Source: Galdieria partita
Lineage: Eukaryota; Rhodophyta; Bangiophyceae; Galdieriales; Galdieriaceae
Reading direction: 5' to 3'
DNA length: 64,000 bases
NCBI GenBank assembly: GCA_025991245.1
Contig: BQMJ01000043.1
Span: forward strand, 62,001 to 126,000
The position numbers were made by a program, and so were the translations under genes. The notes under the pieces are model-generated. The model had not been told where the DNA came from. It was given only the letters and a program-made list of their open reading frames with translations, and searched no databases. Positions 33,921 through 42,525 of the stretch are shown here, piece after piece; position 1 is the first letter of the stretch, and each line of letters begins with the position of its first letter.

Positions 33921-35811
33921 TCATCGTTTCGTTATCTTTCTTATTCAAAAAACGTCTTCGAGGAATATTATTGCGACTTCTCATTTCAGACGATGCATAG
34001 GAGAGACCATCCCATGACACGAATTGAGGTTCTGTAGGTCCGGTCCAAAGATAAGCCGCCGGTGGTAATTGAATAAAACGACTAACAACCAAAGTATTTA
34101 CCTGTTTGAGCTTACTTTCGGAGACAGGAGTTGAGATATACAATATGGTTCGGTCTTTCTCCATGGCCTTGACAAGACCTAATCCAAAACATCGCAAAGG
34201 TTCACAATCCTTGAGAGAATTGGTTTGTTCAGCATTCCAACAAAGTCCAACTACAAAACCAAGCAATAAAGTATCCACATGTTCTATATCCACTTCACCA
34301 TCAATAGAATAAATTTGCATATCTTTCAGCCATACTTGGTAAATAGGCAGTTGTGCGAATTGATTGCCAATTTGATAAGCAACTGTTTGAGAAACTGCTG
34401 AAGAAGGAGGTGATAAGAAAAATACTGCCTCTGGGCAAAAGTAAATAAGCAACTGAAGATGTCTCTTTTCTGAAGAACTGAGTCTATTGCTATCACCAAT
34501 AGTACTCGTTGAAGGATCACGTGTCAATTTCCATCTTCGAACATTATTATTACTTAAATGACAACTATCGAACCATCCTTCTGATAACTTTGAAACGCTA
34601 TCCTTCACTTCAAGTTGAACCACGTCCGTTGGATGCAATAATTGAAATAAAAATTGTAATATCGTCAAACCCAATCCAGTAGTCCATCCATGAGTATTGA
34701 TAACACAAGGCCCTCCAGTACGACTTGCTCTTACATGCATCTCTAAAGCCAATCTTTGAATTGCCTCTTTATATATTTGAGGCCTTTCTCTCGGAGTTAC
34801 CACTCCAATGAAATATGACATAGCTGAGTCATATATCTCGTGTGTAAGTGGAGTACTTTGAAAGAAACTTTTGATTTCCACCAACGACACCATACCAGGA
34901 GGCATCGTCTCACTTTGTCCCAAGTCAGTATCCAATAACCATACATGGCGATGGAACTTTAATAATCGATTACATAAAGTCCTCATGAAAGTAGACTTGC
35001 CAACACCGCGATCACCACAAACTAAAAATACCCGAAAATTCTCTTTCAAGGAAAAACTCGAGTCTATACTCATCAACAATTCTTTCCAACCATTCCAAAC
35101 TTGAAAGTGTGCAACTCGCTGAATATCTCTATTTCTAAATAGATATAGTCCTTCGATAAGCTTTTCAAAGTTGTTGTCTTGTGAATGCACAAATGTTTCA
35201 ATGCGAGCACCGTTCGAATGTCGATAACTACGAAAAGCAATAATAGCTTTTAAAGGTGAACAAGTTTGAATAGACTCAACCCAAGAGACACAAGGTGACA
35301 AATAGGCATCCTCTCTCAATACATCTTCCAACAAGGATATTTCTTCCAAAGGTTTATCTTTTGAACGATGAGGTTGAGTACCTTCAACAAAGCAGTCTTC
35401 TTGTCTATCATCTGAATCCACCACTAATAGGGGATCCCAAGCCGAGGCACCGAGATAAATCCAACTTTTGTCTGGTTCAAATGTATTTCCATATAAACAA
35501 ACTTTTCCTCCAAGTACCTTCATATAACATTTTCCTTTTATTCCCAGACTTTGATTTTTCTTTAAACACACAACACAAGTCTGCTCGTCCAAACGAAACA
35601 CAAGCAAGTCTTCCAGTGACGTCAAACAAGTCTGCTCATTTGTTTTCCGATGGCTATGAGAAGAGTCGTCGGTGCTTTTCTTAGACTCTTCCCAGTCATA
35701 TAATACCGAAGGTTGTTCAGATATCGTGGACGACTCGTTATTCTCAATATCTGTCAATAAAGGAAAGAAGACATTATTTCCTCTATTGCTCATGAAAATC
35801 AAATGGATCAT
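33913..35811 (-). CDS. NOL9: NOL9/Grc3-type polynucleotide 5'-hydroxyl kinase
   Basis: A single exon of 632 residues. Grc3/NOL9 phosphorylates the 5'-OH ends made by Las1 in pre-rRNA ITS2 processing. Seen: the P-loop GDRGVGKSTFMRTL at about residue 270, the second nucleotide motif LLDTDLGQSETMPPGMVSL typical of the Clp1/Grc3 family, SYFIGVVTPRERP, and INTHGWTTGLGL. The N-terminal 150 residues are acidic and serine-rich, and the C-terminal part ends in a basic, probably nucleolar tail (RSRNNIPRRRFLNKK). A second ATG six codons in (35793) is an alternative start. The gene begins 8 bp after the stop of D-amino-acid oxidase on the same strand, so its promoter must lie within that gene. Confidence 0.88.
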   Translation of the reverse strand: MIHLIFMSNRGNNVFFPLLTDIENNESSTISEQPSVLYDWEESKKSTDDSSHSHRKTNEQTCLTSLEDLLVFRLDEQTCVVCLKKNQSLGIKGKCYMKVLGGKVCLYGNTFEPDKSWIYLGASAWDPLLVVDSDDRQEDCFVEGTQPHRSKDKPLEEISLLEDVLREDAYLSPCVSWVESIQTCSPLKAIIAFRSYRHSNGARIETFVHSQDNNFEKLIEGLYLFRNRDIQRVAHFQVWNGWKELLMSIDSSFSLKENFRVFLVCGDRGVGKSTFMRTLCNRLLKFHRHVWLLDTDLGQSETMPPGMVSLVEIKSFFQSTPLTHEIYDSAMSYFIGVVTPRERPQIYKEAIQRLALEMHVRASRTGGPCVINTHGWTTGLGLTILQFLFQLLHPTDVVQLEVKDSVSKLSEGWFDSCHLSNNNVRRWKLTRDPSTSTIGDSNRLSSSEKRHLQLLIYFCPEAVFFLSPPSSAVSQTVAYQIGNQFAQLPIYQVWLKDMQIYSIDGEVDIEHVDTLLLGFVVGLCWNAEQTNSLKDCEPLRCFGLGLVKAMEKDRTILYISTPVSESKLKQVNTLVVSRFIQLPPAAYLWTGPTEPQFVSWDGLSYASSEMRSRNNIPRRRFLNKKDNETMIK

Positions 35812-35819
35812 CGATTTTA

Positions 35820-36943
35820 TTAAAGTCTACTGCTAAGCATTCTTCGTTCATTGACTGCATTCAAATCTTCCAACAAAGTAACGACATGTTTGGCACAACC
35901 CCAACTAACTGTGACTCCAGCTCCTGTACATAATTATAAAATGTATTCATAATCTTTCAATCAATAAACTTACCTCCATGTCCATAATTATGAATGATAA
36001 GAGGAACATTATCTTCGTCTAGGATTTCATATTCAAGTCGAACTTGAGGTCGAACGGGTCTTAAGCCAGCCCAAGTACAGACAACGGGTGCATCTTTTAT
36101 TTCAGGTACCAATAAACTGCATCTTCTTTGGATGTCCATTGCTTCTTCAGGACCAACTTGTGTATTCCAATCATTTTCAAAATAAGTGCCTCCTAAAGTA
36201 AACAAGTTATCTCCACGTGGTAGAATATACGTAGGCAACTCATTGGAAGAAAATGGACCAGAACTAGTTGTCACAAACTCTCGTTGCCTTTTCATATTGG
36301 ATTGAACTCGAATAGTAGCACCTCTACCAGGAATAACACTTTTATCATTACACAACTCTCGAGAACCTAAACCAGTACAATTGATCAATACATCTGCAGC
36401 AAAATGTCGATATGCAGCCAAAGCAGCATCAATTAGGCGGGGACCCACAGTTAGGGGAGACAATATCTCAACTCCAAGACTTCTCGCTTGCTTTTCCAAC
36501 CAAGGCATATAAACATCCATATTCACGATAGGAGACTCAAACTTCCAAGCACCTTGAAAGTATTTGGGAACTTGATCTGGACTAGTGACTGTTCTCATGT
36601 TCACATAACGAGTCCAATAGGGAATATGCTTAGGCAGCTGCTCATGAAGTACTCTACCAGGATATATATTAACACCACACTCTTTACCATAACATTTCAA
36701 CTGATTTCTAAATACTCGTAAAGCTTCTATGCTCCACTCATTGACCCATTCCTCGGGTTCGATATGAAAGGGCATCCAATAACCACCAGAACCATCCGAA
36801 GTAAGATTAGGAGACCTTTCCTTGGACCATATGAGAACTTTATGCCCACTTTCTGCTAATCTAATAGCAGTGGTAAGACCAATAACACCAGAACCTAAAA
36901 CCAAAACTCGTCGTCTTCGATTCCAAGAGATACCAGTTGCCAT
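35820..36943 (-). CDS. DAO: D-amino-acid oxidase, peroxisomal
   Basis: Two exons on the minus strand, 35974-36943 and 35820-35923, with a 50-bp phase-1 intron, encode 357 residues, the normal length. The flavoenzyme oxidises D-amino acids to 2-oxo acids with H2O2. Seen: FAD-binding VLVLGSGVIGLTTA with SGHKVLIW after it, GGYWMPFHIEP, NCTGLGSREL, GRGATIRVQ, the substrate-site YILPRGDNLFTLGGTY and AGLRPVRPQVRLE, and NYGHGGAGVTVSWGCA across the splice. The protein ends in SRL, a peroxisomal targeting signal type 1, which only appears when the intron is removed. D-aspartate oxidase is the main alternative identity. The start codon is 8 bp from the divergent neighbour's first ATG. Confidence 0.93.
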
Positions 36944-36951
36944 TCCTCCCA

Positions 36952-37548
36952 ATGACTCCAAATATTTTCTTAGACCAAATGCAACCGTGTGAAACCGAAC
37001 AGGAAGTTTATGAAGGTATTCCTCTTGACTTTTTTATATGTAATCCAAATATGTTCTGGCCCAATCACGGATTTCTTATTCCACTTGCTGAACCAGATAT
37101 AAACAGCGAAGAAGAACCTTTGGAACGTACGAATTGGAGCCAAGTGGCAGCTGACTTGGAAAGTACCCTTATCTCGCCATATAATTATTATTTCGATAGT
37201 GTTCCAAACCAACAACATGAGATGACAAACTTCCCTCCATGTGAAGAACGTAATAGTATATTGGAAAGTTCTTATACAGAGTTTGAGTCAGTCCCTGTAG
37301 ATTGTAATTCCAGTGAAGTCGATAGAGTGTTGGACAACAGCTTCGAGACAACCCAATATGAGAGTCTGAATAGTCAAGAATTGTATAGACCTTCTTATAA
37401 TGTAGAAGAAGACTTGTATTCCTCGCAAGTCTTTGATTCCACTGTACATATTCCACCACCAGCTACGGTAGTTTTTGCTGGAAGTATTTACGACTCGAGG
37501 AAAAACGAATATTACTCTTCGGAACAAAGTCGAGTTTGTGATAGATAG
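36952..37548 (+). CDS. Acidic, probably disordered unknown protein
   Basis: A 198-residue frame from the ATG at 36952, or 189 residues from a second ATG at 36979. I do not recognise it. It is rich in Glu, Ser, Asn, Tyr and Pro (NSEEEPLER, YNYYFDSVPN, HIPPPATVVF), with no membrane segment, signal peptide or repeated fold, so most of it is likely disordered. Composition and codon use resemble other genes here, and the opposite-strand frames look like shadows. It is divergent from D-amino-acid oxidase with only 8 bp between ATGs, so either the downstream ATG is used or the 5' UTRs overlap coding sequence. It could also be a gene with unseen extra exons. Confidence 0.5.
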   Translation: MTPNIFLDQMQPCETEQEVYEGIPLDFFICNPNMFWPNHGFLIPLAEPDINSEEEPLERTNWSQVAADLESTLISPYNYYFDSVPNQQHEMTNFPPCEERNSILESSYTEFESVPVDCNSSEVDRVLDNSFETTQYESLNSQELYRPSYNVEEDLYSSQVFDSTVHIPPPATVVFAGSIYDSRKNEYYSSEQSRVCDR

Positions 37549-37798
37549 AATATAGTTCAAGCTGGTCATATGTAACCCTACAACCCTAATTCTGCTGACT
37601 TGTATTTGAAGAAAGTTACTCAACATAGAAGATACCTATCGAAGGCTTTATTTTAGAATTGAGTTGGTTGAATGAATGAGGCATGTCATTCAAAGCTTAC
37701 TTTTGATTGATACAACATTGGATAGTCTTTAGAGGACTCATATAACATTCCTGACAAGATCCCATTTTCACTTGTGTGCAAATGAATAAACCAAAATG

Positions 37799-38836
37799 TT
37801 AACTTATTCTATCTTGCGTTTCAATTTCTCCAATAAAAATTGTCTTGTCGCTACTGGCACTTGCAATCAAAGACTCGTTAGGATGAAATGCGATGTCATT
37901 TACACTACCATCATGACCTGGCAAAGCATATTGCAACTCTCCACTATCGACATCCCATATGTATACAAACTTGTCAGCACTACCTGCACCTGCCAAAGTC
38001 CCATCAGAAGAAAATCTACAGCGCAACAAATTGCGTTCAAAAGAATGCGATGCTCCGTGGAGAATAGTTAGACAACGTTCCTCGTCAGAACCTTCAAAAA
38101 AAGGACGAACATCCCATATACGTATCGTGTTATCCATAGAATTTGAACATAAGAAACAAGCATCATTGGTTATATCTATTCCTGTTAAAGTATCCCGATG
38201 ACCCACCAACTCCAACAAGGGAGAATCACTTCCCTTTCTCAAATCCCAAACATATATTCTATTATCAATTCCACCACAATAAACTACATCAGGTTCAACT
38301 GATAAGGCAACGGCTAATAAAGGATATCGATGGGCAATAAACTGTTGTGGATGCCTAGTCCGAATATCCCATAAAATGAGTTGCCTGTCATCCGAAACAC
38401 TTGCAGCCACAAAGGAAAATTGATTTTTTGAAACAGCTATGTCGTTCACAAAAGAAGTATGTCCTTTCAATTGTCTTATTCGGCTTAGACTCTGAGCATC
38501 CCAAACCGCTGCGTTTCTATCTGCACTACAGCTCACCAACTTCTCATTGTCAACCCAACGAACGGAGCCTATCGAATTCTTGTGACCTCTCAAAACCCCA
38601 TATGACTTACACTCTCCATATACGCTCCAAAGAAATATAGTTCGATCAAAAGAACAGGAAGCAAGACAATCTCCACTTGGACTGAAATCAAGTCCATATA
38701 TTGCGTCCTCGTGGCCACAAAGTCGAAGAATAGGAGACGCCAAAGAAGAGACTCCTTTCCTTTTTAAGGCTGTCTCTTCTTTTTTTTGCAAAGAATGGCT
38801 TGTATTAGCTTTTACAATTGAAGAAGACGAAATCAT
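37799..38836 (-). CDS. SNRNP40: U5 snRNP 40-kDa protein (WD40)
   Basis: A single exon of 345 residues, started at the ATG at 38836 that follows a TTG. This WD40 protein binds PRP8 in the U5 snRNP. Seven blades are readable, beginning LRLCGHEDAIYGLDFSP and including SFDRTIFLWS, SADRNAAVWDA, DDRQLILWDIRT, GIDNRIYVWDLR, SMDNTIRIWDVRPF and GSADKFVYIWDVDSG. The stretch HSFERNLLRCRFS and the closing PNESLIASASSDKTIF are diagnostic for the U5-40K subgroup. The N-terminal 35 residues are basic and low-complexity. A spliceosomal role fits a genome with several short introns per gene. It starts 48 bp after the stop of the next gene upstream on the same strand. Confidence 0.92.
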   Translation of the reverse strand: MISSSSIVKANTSHSLQKKEETALKRKGVSSLASPILRLCGHEDAIYGLDFSPSGDCLASCSFDRTIFLWSVYGECKSYGVLRGHKNSIGSVRWVDNEKLVSCSADRNAAVWDAQSLSRIRQLKGHTSFVNDIAVSKNQFSFVAASVSDDRQLILWDIRTRHPQQFIAHRYPLLAVALSVEPDVVYCGGIDNRIYVWDLRKGSDSPLLELVGHRDTLTGIDITNDACFLCSNSMDNTIRIWDVRPFFEGSDEERCLTILHGASHSFERNLLRCRFSSDGTLAGAGSADKFVYIWDVDSGELQYALPGHDGSVNDIAFHPNESLIASASSDKTIFIGEIETQDRIS

Positions 38837-38884
38837 CAAGCCGCGCTACGACTCCTAACAATCTTTTTCACAAGCCAAAAATAT

Positions 38885-41800
38885 TTATTCAATCAACAAA
38901 GACCTATGAGGTTTCTTCAACATTTCCAAATGAACAAAGGCACCCAGGTGACAAGGATCTAATTCTATTACTAGCTCTAGTTGTTGTTGAGCATTTTCAT
39001 ATTCGTACAAACCTATATATCCAAGAGCCAATAAAAAGCGACTCTGTATTTGGTTCATTCTATTGAGGTCTTCTTCAAATACCAACATATTAGGAAGCGA
39101 TACAGCAAAATAGTCAATTTTCAAATCTTTAAACAATTGTACTTCACCATAGTCCTTCAATGTATGAAAGCATCGTTTGGCATTCTTTTCATCTCTCAAT
39201 CTTCGAAATGCGAGTCCTTGATAGAATATCAACTCTGGTGGTTGGTCATTGTAGAACATCGCTGGTTCGAGATGAAGTGAGCCTTGGGATGCCTGTTCAT
39301 AATATTGTATTGCCAAAGACTTGTCATTCCTTTGTTCATAACAACAGCCTAACAGATAAAAGATATGATTTTCACGAGTTCCTTGTAACTTGCCTTCTCC
39401 AAGATTCAACGGATACTCCATGGCTTGTATCAAATAGGAAATAGCTTTATCCGTCTCATTTTGAAACAAATGTTTCTTGGCCAACTCAATACAACTAAAA
39501 GTGTATTGTGCAATAACTTTTCCTTCACCTCCTTCCCAGGGATGAAAACGATGATTCAATAATATGGATAATGCTTTGTCATAAGCACCGTCTCTGTTCA
39601 GTAAAGTGACATGTTCCACGATAAGATCATCTCGTTGCTGTACTAGTGATGCATGCAGTTCCAACTGCTCTAAACGCTGTTTGGGATGAATACCAAGAAT
39701 GCGATGTAACTTGTCCAATTCATAAAACACTCGAGCATCTGAAGTATCCAGCGAAAATGCTCTTTCCATATATTCTTTCGATTTTTTGGAATCTTTAAGC
39801 TTATTAAAATATGCCAAAGAGAGATTGCGATAAGCAGTAGGAAAGGATGGCTCCAATTCTATGCACTTTTGCCAATAAAAAATGGCTTCTTGATAACGTC
39901 TCTTGTCATAAAGAAGATTGCCAAGCATGTAGTAAGGCTTATAATCCAAAGTTTGCTTACAGGCATCTTCCAAGATGAACATTTCAAACAAAGAAGTGGA
40001 AAAATACAGTTGTAAACCTGCTTTCGATGCCTTTTCAAAATAAATGGAATAGCTAGATGACTTTGAATGTTGCATATATTGTTGAACAAAGGCCATCGCA
40101 TAATATACAATGAAAGGCAACTCTACTCCTTTGATTGTGCACTGATTGATGACCTGTTCTAGTATCCATATTGCAGTGTCATAGTCACCAAGTTCCCAAT
40201 ATTCTTCAGTCAAAGCAAGATATTGATGCGGCTCTTCATCTAAAATTTTAAGCCAACTTGATTGATCTTTGACAACACTATTATGATCTGTTTTTTCTTT
40301 ATCGGTTGCCTCGAGCAAAGATTTTTCCAACAAAGCAGCTGCCTCCAAAGGATTATCTTTCAAAACTTCATCACAACATTCAGATGCCTCTGCAAAGCAT
40401 CCTAGCTTGCGTAATATGGTAATACGTGCATTAAGGACAAGCAAGTTGGTCCTGTCCTTCTTTAATGAAGTTTCTATAAACTCCAAAGACTTGGAATAAT
40501 TTCTCTTTTGAAATGAAAGACATGCAAGTTGATAATAACCCAAACTATGATAGTGAGAATCCCAAACTGATTTGTAAAACGAATCGAAAGCTTCCTCCCA
40601 GCGCTTTTCATATTTTAAACATAACCCAAGATAGTAATAAGCACTACAATCATAAGGATTAGGATTGTGTCGAGTACTGGTGACTATAGCTCTTTCAAAA
40701 TATTCTTTGGCAGCTTTATAGTCTCCATGTCTTAATAAAAGCAAGCCGTAGGCATTGTTTAGTCGAATATCATCCTTGTCTCTCTTCAATCCTTCTAAAT
40801 AATAATCTTCTGGTCTGTAAGTTGCATGACGATATTGTTCCAAATGTAATCCTGCTAAGAAAAGACTTTCTGTATTCGGCAATAGCTCAGGAGCTTCAAT
40901 TGGCTTTGCAGGTTCAGGAAACTTTTCTAAACAAAGATATTCAGGCTGATAGGATATGAATTCTATTGAGTTGTCTTTTCCTCCATACAGCGCCATTTTC
41001 AAGTCATGTGGTTTCTGATGATATACATTGGAAGAATAAGTAACGGAATGTGTAAATGGCTTTTGAGGTGAGACATTTATAAAGTCTTCATAAATGATGG
41101 AATTATTTCTAGTATCTGTCAAAAGAAGCTTCAACTGTTCAAAAGTGGAAGAAGAATATACGCACATTTGAACTTGACTTTGTTTTACGTCCATACCGAT
41201 GGCAAAGTCGATATTGGCATTCTTTACAACACCGACCTGTTTGTAAGGCAAGAAATACTGAGTAAAAGTCTTCAGTTCTTGAGGCTTCAACCAAGTAAAG
41301 TCGGGTTGATTATCGGTATATACACCGGCCATCAACTCTACATAAGGACCGTCTTCATCGGTAAGTTGTTGATGCCAAACATCTCCAAAGTTGCCACAAC
41401 CCCATGTCCACTGCTTCTTTCCAGGTGATATATGATGATCTGCAATATGAAGAATACCTGCTTGTTGATGATGATCATAACCTCCAAGAAAGTCATACTT
41501 GGAATAATATGCCATGTAAGATGTAGGAACAGGAACATTTTTATACCATGAAATATCTACTCCTTCGGAATAGTCTACCTTGTAATATACTCCTGTAGCA
41601 ATAGGAAATCTTGACAAGTCTCTCTTTCCATGATCGAATACAGCCCGAACATCAGGTGGAAAAATAGATTGAGTCTGATCATGTACATGCACTGCTGGAT
41701 TAGCCCACCACAAAAAGGTCTGAGGAAGTACTGTACGGTTATACAACATGACCTTGATTTCTAAGAAGGATTTTCCTGGATATATGGAAAAGGCAACTGA

Positions 41801-42271
41801 GCATTTGGTTCCATACATTCTGTCCACTTCAGTCATCCAACAGGTGCAAGCTCCACTTTCTTTATCTCTTGTATAATAATATTCTACTTTTCCAAAAGTA
41901 TTCGGCCGATGATGTTGTGGCCAATTGAACTCGATTCCTCCAGAGATCCAAGGACCTGCTAAACCAACAAGAGCAGGTTTGATCACTCGATTGTAATAAA
42001 CTGCATCATAGTCGTTTGTTTTATCCAAGTATCTATACACTCTACCTCCAATATCGGGCATTAACTGGACTTGAATGTATTCATTCTCGAGGAAAACGAT
42101 TCTGTATGGCTTCTCCAACTTTTGATCATAAATCTTCTCAATTACTGGATATGGATAGACCTTTCCTGAACTTCCTTGATAAACTCTCTTTTCCAGAAAT
42201 AAGGGGTTCTTTTCCGGCTTTCCAACCTCATAGGAAGGAATATATACCGTTTCTTCCCAGACTTGTGCCAT
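38885..42271 (-). CDS. DUF5107 domain + TPR repeat protein, bacterial type, intronless
   Basis: A single 3.4-kb exon of 1128 residues. The N-terminal ~360 residues match the DUF5107 family as I know it from bacterial genomes: LENEYIQVQLMPDIGGRVYR, VIKPALVGLAGPWISGGIEF followed by the NWPQHHRP motif, LWWANPAVHVHD, WTWGCGNFGDVWHQ and ELMAGVYTDNQPDFTW. From about residue 440 on, tandem tetratricopeptide repeats run almost to the C-terminus (YGLLLLRHGDYKAAKEYFER, AFDSFYKSVWDSH, IYFEKAS and others). In bacteria such proteins lie beside sugar-uptake and glycoside-hydrolase genes; the DUF5107 part resembles carbohydrate-active beta-sandwich enzymes, but its reaction is not known to me. Lack of introns plus bacterial domain order suggest horizontal acquisition. 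No signal peptide is seen, so it should act inside the cell. Confidence 0.82.
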   Translation of the reverse strand: MAQVWEETVYIPSYEVGKPEKNPLFLEKRVYQGSSGKVYPYPVIEKIYDQKLEKPYRIVFLENEYIQVQLMPDIGGRVYRYLDKTNDYDAVYYNRVIKPALVGLAGPWISGGIEFNWPQHHRPNTFGKVEYYYTRDKESGACTCWMTEVDRMYGTKCSVAFSIYPGKSFLEIKVMLYNRTVLPQTFLWWANPAVHVHDQTQSIFPPDVRAVFDHGKRDLSRFPIATGVYYKVDYSEGVDISWYKNVPVPTSYMAYYSKYDFLGGYDHHQQAGILHIADHHISPGKKQWTWGCGNFGDVWHQQLTDEDGPYVELMAGVYTDNQPDFTWLKPQELKTFTQYFLPYKQVGVVKNANIDFAIGMDVKQSQVQMCVYSSSTFEQLKLLLTDTRNNSIIYEDFINVSPQKPFTHSVTYSSNVYHQKPHDLKMALYGGKDNSIEFISYQPEYLCLEKFPEPAKPIEAPELLPNTESLFLAGLHLEQYRHATYRPEDYYLEGLKRDKDDIRLNNAYGLLLLRHGDYKAAKEYFERAIVTSTRHNPNPYDCSAYYYLGLCLKYEKRWEEAFDSFYKSVWDSHYHSLGYYQLACLSFQKRNYSKSLEFIETSLKKDRTNLLVLNARITILRKLGCFAEASECCDEVLKDNPLEAAALLEKSLLEATDKEKTDHNSVVKDQSSWLKILDEEPHQYLALTEEYWELGDYDTAIWILEQVINQCTIKGVELPFIVYYAMAFVQQYMQHSKSSSYSIYFEKASKAGLQLYFSTSLFEMFILEDACKQTLDYKPYYMLGNLLYDKRRYQEAIFYWQKCIELEPSFPTAYRNLSLAYFNKLKDSKKSKEYMERAFSLDTSDARVFYELDKLHRILGIHPKQRLEQLELHASLVQQRDDLIVEHVTLLNRDGAYDKALSILLNHRFHPWEGGEGKVIAQYTFSCIELAKKHLFQNETDKAISYLIQAMEYPLNLGEGKLQGTRENHIFYLLGCCYEQRNDKSLAIQYYEQASQGSLHLEPAMFYNDQPPELIFYQGLAFRRLRDEKNAKRCFHTLKDYGEVQLFKDLKIDYFAVSLPNMLVFEEDLNRMNQIQSRFLLALGYIGLYEYENAQQQLELVIELDPCHLGAFVHLEMLKKPHRSLLIE

Positions 42272-42525
42272 TATGATGGATTGGCTTAATGGAACAATCT
42301 GACGCCAATCTAAAGAGGACGACGATCAGGTGTTATCATTGGATCGAAGAGATGCTTTAGCTTGTTGACCAAATGAAACTTGTAGAGTTTTTAATCAAGT
42401 TCAAAGACATATGAGTTTATAATATTTCTGAATCGTCATGCATCATTTTATGATTTGGTTCTTGAAACAGTAAGAGTTGGAACAATTGCCAGTTGAGAGA
42501 ATATTTGTGTAGTTGTTGCTTCTTA

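Noticed and set aside
36750-36760. GGTTCGAT-like B-box on the plus strand
   Set aside because: It lies within D-amino-acid oxidase coding sequence and no cloverleaf can be drawn around it.
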